DNA of 64,000 nucleotides from Rhodophyticola porphyridii (GTDB taxonomy: Bacteria; Pseudomonadota; Alphaproteobacteria; Rhodobacterales; Rhodobacteraceae): the NCBI RefSeq assembly GCF_003688285.1, contig NZ_RCNT01000002.1, positions 399,958 through 463,957 of the forward strand, in the 5' to 3' direction. Numbering within the stretch: position 1 is the stretch's first letter; the number at the start of each line of letters is the position of its first letter. Of the stretch, positions 8,747 to 18,066 are shown piece by piece. Below the pieces are notes generated by a model that saw nothing but the letters and a program-made list of their open reading frames with translations, did no database searches and was not told where the DNA came from. The translations under genes and the position numbers were made by a program.

Positions 8747-8875
8747 AGGCGCGACGGCGGGCTTCGCGTGGGGTTGTCCGGTGCCAGGCGGCGGGGGGCG
8801 CTTGAAAGCCCTGCGCGGCGGCCCCCGGTGGCAAGGGCCGCGCGGTGGGTGCCGACCAAGGCGGGCAAGCCGCGT

Positions 8876-9751
8876 TTACGGGGCGATATAGGTCAGGTTG
8901 GGCACGGCCGTGATGTGATCCATATCCGCCTCGTAATGCGCGCTGATCTCCTCGATCAGCTCCTCGGTCCAGCCGGGTGCGTCGAGTTCTTCCTCCAAGG
9001 CCTCTTCCAGAACGAACTTGTCGAGAAATGCGGCCGCGATCCGTCGCTTCTGCATCTCGGTTTGGGGCGGATGCTGCGCCAGATAGGCCTGCATCCGTTT
9101 GAACCCGGCCGGTTCCATGATCTTTTCCAGCAAGTCGTCGGCGCCGTTCAGAACCTGCCCCGGGCCAAGCCCCGCCATTTCGCGCAGGATCTCCCCCCAG
9201 ATCAGCGGCGTATCCTCATTGTTCCAGACGGTGATCGGGCAATCGGGATGCGCACGGTTAAGCCGTTGCAGCATCTCGGACCAGGCGACGGCCTTGGGCT
9301 GCACCCCATGTGTGAACTCGTCGAAATCGTTGAAACGCGACGCGTTGAACATTGCCGGGATCAGCGTTGCGGGGTCGCGCATCGCGATGAAGAATTCCAC
9401 CTGCGCTCCGGGAAAGAGATTGCGCAGCTTGGTCGTCTCCCGTTCGATCATCGGCCAGATCTGTGCCCCCTGAACGACCAGCCGATTGATACAGATGAAG
9501 CGCGGATCCGACAGGACAAGCCGGTCGCACCGGTCGCTCTCCGTGATGGCATCGAGCAACGCATCCTGAACGTCCATGGATGCGGGCGCGCCCTTCAGGG
9601 CGCGCGACGCATCGCGGATCACGGCGCGATAGCGCCCGGGCGGTGGCACGACGATTCCGCTCCGGGCCAGAACCGCGCGATTTTTCAATAGCGATTGGAT
9701 CAGTTGATCTTCATCGGTGCATGGCGCGCCGAGGTGATAGACAACCTGCAT
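8876..9751 (-). CDS. Sulfotransferase-like hypothetical protein (Rhodobacteraceae type)
   Basis: 291 residues from MQVVYHLGAPCTDEDQLIQS. The opening strand followed by a helix and SLLKNRAVLARSGIVVPPPG resembles the start of PAPS-sulfotransferase-like proteins, in which an xHxGxxxT segment takes the place of the phosphate loop. The middle part has FPGAQVEFFIAMRDPATLI, like the second nucleotide-binding strand. I infer a distant sulfotransferase fold; catalytic competence is uncertain. An in-frame TTG 39 bp upstream was rejected because similar proteins begin at MQVV. Confidence 0.6.
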   Translation of the reverse strand: MQVVYHLGAPCTDEDQLIQSLLKNRAVLARSGIVVPPPGRYRAVIRDASRALKGAPASMDVQDALLDAITESDRCDRLVLSDPRFICINRLVVQGAQIWPMIERETTKLRNLFPGAQVEFFIAMRDPATLIPAMFNASRFNDFDEFTHGVQPKAVAWSEMLQRLNRAHPDCPITVWNNEDTPLIWGEILREMAGLGPGQVLNGADDLLEKIMEPAGFKRMQAYLAQHPPQTEMQKRRIAAAFLDKFVLEEALEEELDAPGWTEELIEEISAHYEADMDHITAVPNLTYIAP

Positions 9752-9946
9752 TACTGACAAACCCAAACCGCTTTTTTCCGTTGCGGCCAAACCTATACAC
9801 GCGCCGGACGTGACGCAAACCCCCTTGCTTACGGGCGATCCTGACTGACGGTGCCGGAGGGCCGCGTCCGGACCGGGCAGCGGGAGGCACGTGCCCGGCT
9901 TATGGCGGATGGCCGCGACCTAGGGCTGGCCGCGGCTCTCGACAGA

Positions 9947-10927
9947 TCACTCGATCGCGCCGACCTCGCGATAATAGCGTGCGGCGCCGGGATGCAGTTC
10001 CATCGAGCCCAGCTGTTGTACGGCAAAGTCGATATCGATGCCGTCCACCCAAGGGGCATCGCTGCTGATCTGGTCCAGGTTTTCCCAGAAGGCGCGGGTG
10101 ATCTGATACACCGTCTCCTCGTCCAGATCGCCGCGCACGCCGATGCCGACGGACGTGTTCATGGAGATCACCGGCGTTTCGTTCAGTTGGTTTTCATAGA
10201 GGCCCGGTTCCACCATTTCGATCCAGCGGAAGGTGCCGAGAAAATCGGTGACCGCCGCGCCCTCGGCGCTTTCGGGGCCGATGAAGCGGACGGTTTCGGT
10301 TTCGGTGAACTGGATGAACTGCTGGCACGGGTCGAGGCAGCCATTCACATACATCTCGATATTGCCGTCGAGGAAGGACTGGAACCCGGTCTGCCAGTTG
10401 GCGCTGATCGCCTCGTAGTCCTCGCCGACCACAAAGCCGGTCGTGGCTTCGATCCAGCGGCTGGCGGCGTTATACGCACCCCCGCCCTGAGGGCCCAGAA
10501 AGACGGTTGCACCTTCGATATCGTCAAGCGTCTGGATGTCGCTGTCGCCTCGGACCGCGAAATGGTAGTTGCCGTAGGGATACCACATCAGCAGGCGCAG
10601 GTTTTCCGCCGCTTGGGGCGCGTCGGCCTCGTTCTGGTACATGGCCCTCCCGCCTTGCAGCAACGCATAGATCGTGGGCGAGGTCATGGCGAAATCAAGA
10701 TTGCCCCGCCCGACCTCCAACTGGTGCAACGTGGCGGCCCCGCCTGCGGCAACCTCGATCGTGATCCCGTCAAGATTGTCATTCACGATATTGGCGAAAG
10801 TCGCCATCGTGATCGCCTGGCCTAGGCTGGGGGCGATGGTTGCCATGCGCAGCGTCTGATCCTGGGCCAGCGCAGGCCCGCCGGCCAGCGCCGCCGCCAG
10901 AACGGCGGCCTTGATGAAATGGGTCAT
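9947..10927 (-). CDS. TAXI-type TRAP transporter substrate-binding protein
   Basis: 326 residues. A signal peptide (MTHFIKAAVLAAALAGGPAL, cleaved after ALA) precedes QDQTLRMATIAPSLGQA. The gene overlaps the fused TRAP permease by 4 bp (ATGA), and family signatures such as RMATIAPS, LGPQGGGAYNAA and the Cys-containing YVNGCLDPCQQFI region fit the TAXI group. It would bind ligand in the periplasm and deliver it to the adjacent permease using the sodium gradient. The long reading frame covering this region continues upstream into permease sequence in another frame and is not one protein. Confidence 0.88.
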   Translation of the reverse strand: MTHFIKAAVLAAALAGGPALAQDQTLRMATIAPSLGQAITMATFANIVNDNLDGITIEVAAGGAATLHQLEVGRGNLDFAMTSPTIYALLQGGRAMYQNEADAPQAAENLRLLMWYPYGNYHFAVRGDSDIQTLDDIEGATVFLGPQGGGAYNAASRWIEATTGFVVGEDYEAISANWQTGFQSFLDGNIEMYVNGCLDPCQQFIQFTETETVRFIGPESAEGAAVTDFLGTFRWIEMVEPGLYENQLNETPVISMNTSVGIGVRGDLDEETVYQITRAFWENLDQISSDAPWVDGIDIDFAVQQLGSMELHPGAARYYREVGAIE

Positions 10928-13041
10928 GTCGTCTCCTCCTGATGATCCGTGGGTCGGGTTTGTGAGTTTCTGATGCGGTGGATGGCGACAAGTGCCGCGC
11001 CAATGGCCGCGGCGGGCGCCGCGATGGCCGCGTGGGGCACAAGCACCGCAAATCCGGCGGCGACACGACAGAGCCGTTCGACCGGGGTCAGCCGCGCCAC
11101 CTCCTGCCCGGCCAGCGCTGAGGCAAGAAGCCAGAGCGACAGGGTGAAGGCGGCAATGATCCAGGCAAGCGACGCCCAGGAGATTTCGGCGGCATCCATC
11201 ATCGCGCGGGAGTTGGCGGGCTCCCCGCCGAACCATTCGAACAGCACCTGCAACTTGTAGAGCAATGCCGGGTGATAGACGAAGACGAACGGGATCAGGA
11301 ATCCCGCGATCCCGATCCGCGCCGCGGCGAACCCGGTCCTGATCGGATCGGCGCCGGCAATGGGTGCGGCGGCAAAGGCGGCCAGCGCGACAGGCGGCGT
11401 GACCGTCGACATGACCGCGAAAAAGACCACGAACAGATGGAGAGACAGGGGCGGGATTCCCACCGCCTCGATCCCAGAGCTGAGCGCGATGACGATGATG
11501 AAATAAGTGGCGCCCGGCGGCAGGCCCATTCCCAGCACGATGGAGCCGAACGCCACGACGATCAGCACCACAAAGAGCGGCCCGGATGCCAGCTGCGCCA
11601 GCAGAAGCGAAAGGCGCCCGGCAAAGCCCGACAGCTGGATCAGCCCCACGATCAGACCGATCGCGGCGACGATGGTCACGATCGAGGCCGCCATCCGCCC
11701 CGCGGCGACAAAGGCGCGCCAGACCTGTCGGCGGGAGCGGAACCCGGGAAACAGCACCAGCGCCGAGAGCAGCGCCGCGGCAAAGCCGTAGAAGCCGGCC
11801 TTCGGCACCGAAGGCTGGATGAAGAGAAAGGTCGACAGGACGGCAAGCGGAATGATGAACACCAGGCATTGCCAGCGTTCACCGGGGTCCAGCCGCGGGC
11901 GCGCCTCGGCGGGCAGCGCGCCGATACCCTGACGCTGCGCCTCGAAATAGACCGTCAGAAAGGTGCCGAGATAGTAGAACAGCGCCGGCAGGATCGCGGC
12001 GACCACGATATAGCGGTATTCAAGTCCGATCTGGCCGGCCACGAAAAAGGCCACGACCCCCATCACCGGCGGCATGACCTGGCCGCCCGTGGAGGCCGCG
12101 GCCTCCACCGCGCCTGCGAAATGGGGCTTGAAGCCCGCCCGTTTGATGACCGGGATGGTCATCGTGCCGGTGGAGACCACATTGGAAACCGCAGCCCCCG
12201 ACAGCGTCCCGAACAAGGCGGAACTGGCCACAGCGGAATGGGCGGCGCCGCCGACAAATCCCCCGGTCAGCCGGTTGGCGATTTTCATCAGCAGATCGCC
12301 CGCGCCTGACGCCATGAGAACGGATCCGAAGACGATGAAGATCAGCACACTGCCCGAGACGACCTGCAACGGCTGGCCGAACAACCCCCCGGTCTGCGCC
12401 CAGAAATTCTGAACCATGGCCCTGAGGTTCTGCGCGGCTGTCGCCTCGGACCCGGCGAGGATACCCGTCCAGTCGGGCAGGAGGCCCCGGGTGAAGAAGT
12501 ATATCACCCACAAGATGCAGAAGATCGCGATGAATGCCCCGAAGAGCCGCCAGGTCAGGTAAAGCGTGACCACGATGATCACCGGGAACACGACGAAATC
12601 GATCGGTTCCGCCGAGGGCAGCAGCCCGGCATCGGTGGCATAGATCTTGACGATCCAAGCCCCGAAACAGCCCGTCGCCACGATCGCCATCAGCCGGTGC
12701 ATCCAACGCCATCGGCCCGTGTCGCGCATAGCAAGAAGCGAGATCGCGAAGGCGAAGACGATGGGCAGGCCAAGTATCAGGCCGGTGGGTTGCAAAAATG
12801 CCCGCTCGAACGCGCGATAGCCGCCGCCCAGCCAATGGTCGCGCAGCAGAACCCGCTGCTCGCGGCGGCTCATATCGGCCCAGCCCTCGGTGGTGGTCTC
12901 CACGAACCAGCGCACGAAATCCGAGATCGGTCCACTGGCCGTATAGGTCAGGATCACCAGAACGAAACCCACCGCAAGGAGATCGGCGATCCGGTCGTCG
13001 GGCCGGGGCCGCGTGACACCCCCTGCGGTTGGATCAGTCAT
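10924..13041 (-). CDS. TRAP transporter permease, fused 4TM-12TM subunits
   Basis: About 705 residues from MTDPTAGGVTRPRPDD, with many membrane helices. The N-terminal third carries the small-subunit-like helices and the rest is the DctM-like large subunit, with ASTGGQVMPPVMGVVAFFV, GLPPGATYFIIVIALS and STVTPPVALAAFAAAPIAGA. The fusion is typical of TAXI systems. The start ATG overlaps the sulfatase stop by 8 bp and the stop overlaps the binding protein start by 4 bp, so the three genes are translationally coupled. Confidence 0.9.
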   Translation of the reverse strand: MTDPTAGGVTRPRPDDRIADLLAVGFVLVILTYTASGPISDFVRWFVETTTEGWADMSRREQRVLLRDHWLGGGYRAFERAFLQPTGLILGLPIVFAFAISLLAMRDTGRWRWMHRLMAIVATGCFGAWIVKIYATDAGLLPSAEPIDFVVFPVIIVVTLYLTWRLFGAFIAIFCILWVIYFFTRGLLPDWTGILAGSEATAAQNLRAMVQNFWAQTGGLFGQPLQVVSGSVLIFIVFGSVLMASGAGDLLMKIANRLTGGFVGGAAHSAVASSALFGTLSGAAVSNVVSTGTMTIPVIKRAGFKPHFAGAVEAAASTGGQVMPPVMGVVAFFVAGQIGLEYRYIVVAAILPALFYYLGTFLTVYFEAQRQGIGALPAEARPRLDPGERWQCLVFIIPLAVLSTFLFIQPSVPKAGFYGFAAALLSALVLFPGFRSRRQVWRAFVAAGRMAASIVTIVAAIGLIVGLIQLSGFAGRLSLLLAQLASGPLFVVLIVVAFGSIVLGMGLPPGATYFIIVIALSSGIEAVGIPPLSLHLFVVFFAVMSTVTPPVALAAFAAAPIAGADPIRTGFAAARIGIAGFLIPFVFVYHPALLYKLQVLFEWFGGEPANSRAMMDAAEISWASLAWIIAAFTLSLWLLASALAGQEVARLTPVERLCRVAAGFAVLVPHAAIAAPAAAIGAALVAIHRIRNSQTRPTDHQEETT

Positions 13042-14698
13042 GGGACCCGGTGTCCGTGTCCGGCGGCAGATGGATCTGCCGGGCCGCGCCGCGATACGTC
13101 TCGGTGAGTTCGGGCGGCACTTCCGATCCGTCGTACAGGAAGGGCAGGATGCCCCGGCGCAGGCTCTTGCCGCGCATCGCCTCCAGATCCGCATCCGATC
13201 GGGTGACGCGCTGCGACATGCGCAGGCCCCAGTCCCTCAGATGGCCGTACATATGGGCGATCTGGTCGTCGTGGCCGCCGCTCTTCGCCAGATCGTGAAA
13301 TTCCTCGGGGTCGGTTTCCAGATCGAACAGCATCGGCCGGAACCCGCCTTCGGCATGGATCATCTTCCAGCGTCCGTCGAAGACCATGAACAACCTGGCA
13401 TCCTTCGTGGATGCGACCAGATCCGCCGCGAAGGGCCGCACCGCGTAGTCGTATTCGCTGATCACATACTCCCGCCAGTCCGGCGTTTCGCCCCGGAGCC
13501 ACGGCATCAGCGAACGGCCCTCGATGATGTGCCGCGGCACCTCGCCGCCCGCCGCCTCGACGAATGTGGCCGCCAGATCGATCGCCTCGACCAGCGCATC
13601 GCATGTCGTTCCGCGCGTGGCATCTGCCCCGGCGCGCGGGTCGCTGACAATCAGCGGGATTTTCACCGACGGGTCGTGGAACAGGTCCTTTTCGCCCATC
13701 CAGTGATCGCCCAGATAGTCGCCGTGATCCGAGGTCAGCACGATCATCGTGTCCTCCATCCGGCCCGTGGCCACCAGATGGTCGAGCAGAACGCCGAGCT
13801 GGTCATCGCATTGCTTGATCAGGCCCATATAGGCGGGGATCACTTTCGCGCGGACATCGTCGCGCTGGAAGGCGGTGGAGATCTTGCCCTCCAGGAATGC
13901 CTTGAAAACCGGGTGCGTGTCGTCCAGTTCGCAGTCGTGCCGGGTCGGGGCGGGTACGTGATTGAGCCCGAACATGTCATGATAGGGGGCGGGCACGATA
14001 TAGGGCCAGTGCGGCTTGATATAGCTGACATGTGCGCACCATGACCCGCTGGCCTGATCGATGAAGCTGATCGCCTGCCGCGTAAGCCACGGTGTCTCGC
14101 TGTCCTGCTCGCGGATATTGGCGGGCTTGTCGGCATTCCGGAACATCCAGCCCGATGCGATCTCTCCATTCTCGACCCCGGCATTCGCATAGTCGGCCCA
14201 TGGATTTTCGCCCGCATAGCCCCTGGATTTCAGATACTCGTTATAGGGGGAGCGGTTTTCATCATAGAACCCGTCTGGCCCCTGTCCCCAAAGCCCGTCG
14301 TCACGGGTCCAGGCATCGAAACCGCATTCCGACTGGCGCGCGCCGATGATGCTGTCCGGGTCCAGCCCCAGCCGCGCCATGCCCTCCTTGTCGGCGCGCA
14401 TATGGGTCTTGCCGATCAGCCAGCACTCCATGCCAAGCTTGCGCAGATGGTCGCCCATCGTCATCTCGCCGACGCGGAGCGGGTAGCCGTTCCACTGCGC
14501 CCCGTGGGAAGAGGCATAGCGCCCGGTGTAGAAACTCATCCGCGAGGAGCCGCAGATGGGCGATTGACAATAGGCATTGGTGAACCGGACGCCGCGCGCC
14601 GCGACACGATCGAAATTGGGCGTTTGCAGATGCGGATGGCCCGCGCAGCTCAGATAGTCGAAACGCAACTGGTCGTACATGATGAACAGAATGTTCAC
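13034..14698 (-). CDS. Sulfatase / phosphonate monoester hydrolase family protein
   Basis: 554 residues starting with GTG at VNILFIMYDQLRFDYL; GGGGGAGGA lies about eight bases upstream, which decides the start. It has alkaline phosphatase-superfamily metal ligands (MYDQ near the N-terminus and TSDHGDYLGDHW) and the nucleophile region CQSPICGSSRMS. The modification motif reads C-G-S-S-R (residues 49-53) and not the usual C-x-P/A-x-R, so conversion of the Cys to formylglycine is uncertain. It probably frees sulfate or a phosphonate ester from the ligand taken up by the coupled TAXI-TRAP system. No signal peptide, hence cytoplasmic. Confidence 0.85.
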   Translation of the reverse strand: MNILFIMYDQLRFDYLSCAGHPHLQTPNFDRVAARGVRFTNAYCQSPICGSSRMSFYTGRYASSHGAQWNGYPLRVGEMTMGDHLRKLGMECWLIGKTHMRADKEGMARLGLDPDSIIGARQSECGFDAWTRDDGLWGQGPDGFYDENRSPYNEYLKSRGYAGENPWADYANAGVENGEIASGWMFRNADKPANIREQDSETPWLTRQAISFIDQASGSWCAHVSYIKPHWPYIVPAPYHDMFGLNHVPAPTRHDCELDDTHPVFKAFLEGKISTAFQRDDVRAKVIPAYMGLIKQCDDQLGVLLDHLVATGRMEDTMIVLTSDHGDYLGDHWMGEKDLFHDPSVKIPLIVSDPRAGADATRGTTCDALVEAIDLAATFVEAAGGEVPRHIIEGRSLMPWLRGETPDWREYVISEYDYAVRPFAADLVASTKDARLFMVFDGRWKMIHAEGGFRPMLFDLETDPEEFHDLAKSGGHDDQIAHMYGHLRDWGLRMSQRVTRSDADLEAMRGKSLRRGILPFLYDGSEVPPELTETYRGAARQIHLPPDTDTGSHD

Positions 14699-14798
14699 AT
14701 GCAGGTCCTCCCCCTGACTGCTCTCCCCCGGGGCGGTGTTCCACCCTTGTCGCAGGAAGCCTAGTGCATCCGGCGCGGGTAGGGCAGGTGCAAAAAAG

Positions 14799-15740
14799 TT
14801 ACTGCGATACCTTTTTGGAATACCCCGCCTTGCGGCTGGCGAACTCATCGGCCACGGCTAGAACGCAGTCGCGGAAAAACGCCGCCGCCGGTGTCAGGGG
14901 GCGTTGCGCGGAATGGGTTATGGCAATCGGAACGGGCGGGAAGGCCTCAGTGACGGGGATCCGCACGATGGGCCAGACACCTTCGAAATCGTCCAGAAAC
15001 AGGGTCGGAAAGCTGCACACCATGTCGCTGTCTGCCAGCATCGACAGAATACTCAGCACACTGTCGGAGTTCAGATGCGGCTCCGGCGGGACCAACCCCA
15101 TCGCGCGAAACCGCTCTGCGACGATCGGCAGGCGTTCCTTGGGGCCGATCATGATCCAGTCCGCATCCAGAAGCTGGGTGAGGCTGGTTGCGCCCGCGTA
15201 TCTGGAACCGCGCCCGGTGACCACGCAAATTGGCGTCTTCACGATCTCGGTGACGTGAAGACCGTTGGCGCCGCTGCCGCCGGGCGCCGGCCCGATCACG
15301 AAATCGACCGCGCCGTTGCGCAACGGACCAAAGGCCATCGGTTCATGGCCGCCATCAATCTGCACATGCGCCCGCGCGAACCGGCGCCGGAACCTAGCCA
15401 TCGCCTGTGGCACGAACTTCGTGGCCGCAAGGGGCGATACGGTCACGCTCAGATTGCCGTCGATCCCGCCCTTGATCTGGCTCACGTCTTCCTGCATCCG
15501 CCGGAATTCTTCGTGGATGACGCGGGCACGGCGAAGCACCGTCCGGCCGTGGGCGGTGACGCTGACCCCGCTTGGACCGCGCTCGAAAATCGCTGTGCCC
15601 AGATCCGCCTCAGCCTGGCGCAGGGCCTTGGTCAGCGCCGGCTGCGTCCGCCCGAGCACCTTGGCCGCGCCGCGCAGGCTGCCCGCATGTTCGATGGCCA
15701 GAATGATTTCGATATGCTTCAGGTTCACACGGACGACCAT
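14799..15740 (-). CDS. LysR family transcriptional regulator
   Basis: 313 residues from MVVRVNLKHIEIILAIEHAG. Residues 5-65 form the winged helix (GSLRGAAKVLGRTQPALTKA) and the remainder is a periplasmic-binding-type effector domain. It lies 100 bp upstream of the sulfatase gene on the same strand, so it is the likely regulator of the sulfatase-TRAP operon; the spacing leaves room for a separate operon promoter. The wing motif with TQPALTKA recalls the GbpR/CbbR-like LysR group. Confidence 0.88.
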   Translation of the reverse strand: MVVRVNLKHIEIILAIEHAGSLRGAAKVLGRTQPALTKALRQAEADLGTAIFERGPSGVSVTAHGRTVLRRARVIHEEFRRMQEDVSQIKGGIDGNLSVTVSPLAATKFVPQAMARFRRRFARAHVQIDGGHEPMAFGPLRNGAVDFVIGPAPGGSGANGLHVTEIVKTPICVVTGRGSRYAGATSLTQLLDADWIMIGPKERLPIVAERFRAMGLVPPEPHLNSDSVLSILSMLADSDMVCSFPTLFLDDFEGVWPIVRIPVTEAFPPVPIAITHSAQRPLTPAAAFFRDCVLAVADEFASRKAGYSKKVSQ

Positions 15741-16285
15741 GACGCACCGGCGCCGATTGGTGAAGGGCAGAGCGCACCAGGCCGGGCGGCTTCGGATCAA
15801 ACCGAAATGATTGGAAGTCCGGTCCGGCGTAGTCCGGCTCTCATTTGCAAGCCCGCGGCGTTGATAAAGCAGTGGATTTGGTTGTGAAACGGGAGTTTTT
15901 CCCACTGGACGCCCTTGACTGGACGCAACCCCGGCGCAGAGATGGTCTCAGGTGCCTGCCGCATCCCGTCAGGCCACCAGGCTGCCGTCCGTTACCGTAA
16001 CCAGCGGCAAGGTTTACGATGCCATGTGCACCGGCTTGGCTCTCAATGGCCGGAGCGCCCCGCGTATTGCGGAGCTGAGCCCGAATGCGGCCCCCGCAGG
16101 TAGAAGAAATGCCAGGCCCGATCTGAGCAGGATGCGGTGACCACCGGACAGATCCGGCCTGGAGCCGCTGAGCTGCGCGGCACATCGTTCGAAGCGGTCG
16201 CGCCTGCCCAGATGCTTCCTGCCGACCCGGTCCCGCGAAGGGACGGGGGATATTCAAACAGAAAACTCCTGACTGGCCGTCTTGC
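15741..16285. other. Intergenic region, no supported gene
   Basis: About 545 bp between the LysR start and the tRNA promoter. Frames on both strands are short, proline/arginine-rich and lack ribosome sites. A 14-codon minus-strand tail ending VTVTDGSLVA at about 15970-16010 follows a stop and could be a gene remnant, but too little is left to identify it. Confidence 0.5.
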
Positions 16286-16324
16286 TTTTCTGCGTTGCAT
16301 CCGCTCGGTTTTGGTTGCTATATC
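16286..16324 (+). promoter_or_regulatory. Original tRNA-Thr promoter (left of island)
   Basis: TTGCAT at 16295-16300 and TATATC at 16319-16324 are separated by 18 bp and lie 36 bp ahead of the tRNA half gene. The same boxes, spacing and 16 bp of leading sequence occur before the intact tRNA at 49023, which supports a sigma-70 type promoter. It now drives only the truncated tRNA half. Confidence 0.7.
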
Positions 16325-16357
16325 CGCTGCAGGTTCTCGGAAAAGAGACCAAGAGAG

Positions 16358-16397
16358 TTGCCCCTATAGCTCAGCTGGTAGAGCATCTGATTTGTAA
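16358..16397 (+). repeat. Left attachment repeat; truncated tRNA-Thr 5' half
   Basis: 40 bp identical to 49021-49060. Bases 16360-16397 equal tRNA-Thr from its first base through the anticodon loop (TTTGTAA), then the sequence diverges into island DNA (CATAAAAAG). It cannot fold as a tRNA because the anticodon 3' strand, T arm and acceptor 3' strand are missing. This marks the left junction of the island. Confidence 0.93.
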
Positions 16398-16528
16398 CAT
16401 AAAAAGTGATGTGCTCATACCTCCTCATGCTGACCCTAAGCAGCTGAAAAGAAATAATTTCTTGCTCGACTTCTCCTCATAGTCTTCCATGAAAATCGCC
16501 TGCAACGCAGGTGTTTTAGGAGGCTAAA

Positions 16529-17518
16529 ATGCGACTAACGGAGCTTTCCATCAAAAATATGAAGCTCCCAGAACGGGGTCAGAAGACCTACTGGGAGAAT
16601 GGGTTTGGCGTGCGGGTTTCCCAAGGCGGGCGCAAGTCATTTGTGGTCATGTATGGCCCGAACCGGCGGCTCAAGACGCTGGGTCGATACCCGGTGCTCA
16701 GCTTGAAAGACGCGCGGCGTAAGGCTCAGGTGATATTGGCGCAGCGTCCCGAGGAAAAGGACTTGCGCGTCACCCTTGCTGAGGCGCGCGCGCAGTTCCT
16801 GGCTGATTGTGAGAAACGTCTGCGGCCCTCGACCGTCTGGAACTACCAATACTATCTGAGCAAAGTAGAGAAGACCTACCTCGATGACGTTGGCTTAGAG
16901 GACTTCCCCAACACCTCCCACGCCATTATGAGCGCCAAGGTCTTCTTCAACTGGTGCATCCGCCATGAGCTGGCGGAGAAGAACCCGTTTTCCTTCTGCA
17001 AGGTGCGCTATGGCACCCGTGACCGCGTGCTGTCCGATGATGAAGTGCGGAAGCTCTGGACCTATGACTTCCCGCCCTTCTCAGACTACGTGAAGCTGAT
17101 GCTGCTGACCGGCCTGCGGAAGGGTGAATGCGCCTTTGTCGTGCCGGGTGATGATTTGCTCACCATCGACGGCGAGCACACCAAGAACCGGCGGACGCAT
17201 CGGTTGCCTATCACGCCGATGGTGGCGGAGCTGCTGCCGCGCCTAGAGTACTTCAACGGCTTTTCTAAAGCCAAATATCGCATCGACCGTGAAGTGCCGC
17301 TGCCGCACTGGACGCTCCACGACCTACGCCGCACCTTTGCTACCAATCACGCCCGTTTGGGCACACCCATTCATATTGTCGAAGCGCTCCTCAATCACGT
17401 TTCGGGCACTATCTCTGGAGTAGCCGCCATATACATTCGCCACAATTTCCTTGCCGAAGCCAAGGTAGCACAACTACGCTACGAAGACTTTATGTCTGAA
17501 CTACTGGGGAAGGAATAG
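16529..17518 (+). CDS. P4-type tyrosine integrase of the island
   Basis: 329 residues, somewhat shorter than the usual 400. The N-terminal 90 residues are an arm-binding domain (KTYWENGFGVRVSQGGRKSF, then LGRYPVLSLKDARRKA) and the catalytic domain carries Arg in LTGLRKGE (about 195), Lys in HTKNRRTHRLP, HDLRRT (about 264), NHVSG in place of LGH, and Tyr in AIYIRHNF (about 302). It lies 131 bp from the tRNA repeat and reads away from it, as expected for the enzyme that inserted the island. A ribosome site TTTTAGGAGG precedes the ATG. Confidence 0.93.
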   Translation: MRLTELSIKNMKLPERGQKTYWENGFGVRVSQGGRKSFVVMYGPNRRLKTLGRYPVLSLKDARRKAQVILAQRPEEKDLRVTLAEARAQFLADCEKRLRPSTVWNYQYYLSKVEKTYLDDVGLEDFPNTSHAIMSAKVFFNWCIRHELAEKNPFSFCKVRYGTRDRVLSDDEVRKLWTYDFPPFSDYVKLMLLTGLRKGECAFVVPGDDLLTIDGEHTKNRRTHRLPITPMVAELLPRLEYFNGFSKAKYRIDREVPLPHWTLHDLRRTFATNHARLGTPIHIVEALLNHVSGTISGVAAIYIRHNFLAEAKVAQLRYEDFMSELLGKE

Positions 17519-17522
17519 CGTA

Positions 17523-17672
17523 ATGGTATGGTTGATAGCAGGATTGGTATTTGTGGCGGCGGGTATTGTGAACGAGGGTGGTGCTGCGCCACCGGGAATG
17601 GTGCTCTTTGGCCTCGTGCTCATGGCTATTGGTGCGTACCGAATATACAGAAAGCACTTCGCAAAGTTCTAG
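17523..17672 (+). CDS. Small membrane protein next to integrase
   Basis: 49 residues, MVWLIAGLVFVAAGIVNEGG through to YRKHFAKF. Two hydrophobic helices (residues 2-15 and 25-39) flank a short Gly/Pro turn, with a basic C-terminus. It begins four bases after the integrase stop with GGGGAAGGA upstream, so it should be co-translated. Composition suggests a true small membrane protein; no function is known. Confidence 0.55.
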   Translation: MVWLIAGLVFVAAGIVNEGGAAPPGMVLFGLVLMAIGAYRIYRKHFAKF

Positions 17673-17745
17673 CACTCCCGTAAGGTAGTGCTCCCTGGGG
17701 ACAAATCCCACGGGCATCGCGATGCTCCCAATATGGAGTGTTGTG

Positions 17746-17922
17746 ATGAAACTTCTTACCAAGAAGCAGGTGCGCGAAAAGGTCGGATTTAGCTTTGCTC
17801 ATATTGATCGCATGGAGAACGCCAATCGGTTCCCAAAACGGGTAAGGATCGGCTTCCGCGTGTTCTGGTCTGACGAGGAAATCGACGTCTGGATTGCTGC
17901 CCACCTGAATGCTCGCTCTTGA
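17746..17922 (+). CDS. AlpA/excisionase-like HTH protein
   Basis: 58 residues starting MKLLTKKQVREKVGFSFAHI. The helix-turn-helix is followed by FPKRVRIGFRVFWSDEEIDV, the wing pattern of AlpA and MerR-like excisionases. Beside an integrase, such proteins direct excision or activate integrase transcription. A strong hairpin (17930-17953) follows the gene. Confidence 0.85.
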   Translation: MKLLTKKQVREKVGFSFAHIDRMENANRFPKRVRIGFRVFWSDEEIDVWIAAHLNARS

Positions 17923-17929
17923 CGGAGCC

Positions 17930-17953
17930 GGGGGAAGGGTGGTGCCTTCCCCC
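17930..17953 (+). terminator. Hairpin after the AlpA-like gene
   Basis: A 9-bp GC-rich stem (GGGGGAAGG / CCTTCCCCC) with a six-base loop begins 7 bp after the stop codon and is followed by ATTTG, a poor U-run. Probably ends the integrase-AlpA transcript. Confidence 0.6.
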
Positions 17954-18066
17954 ATTTGTGATAGCCCCACCTATCGCTCGGCCTTGGCTGTGCTATATCG
18001 TTATCCGCTAGTTAACGCACCGGTTCTGGTGCCTGGCCGCTCGGAGACGACGTACAGGAAGACCTC

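Noticed and set aside
9947..11869. A single 640-residue minus-strand protein
   Set aside because: The first half is out of frame within the TRAP permease gene. The real gene starts at 10927 with a signal peptide and overlaps the permease stop.
11272..12309. A 345-codon plus-strand frame
   Set aside because: Antisense to the TRAP permease; Arg, Asp and His rich as expected for a shadow of membrane-helix codons.
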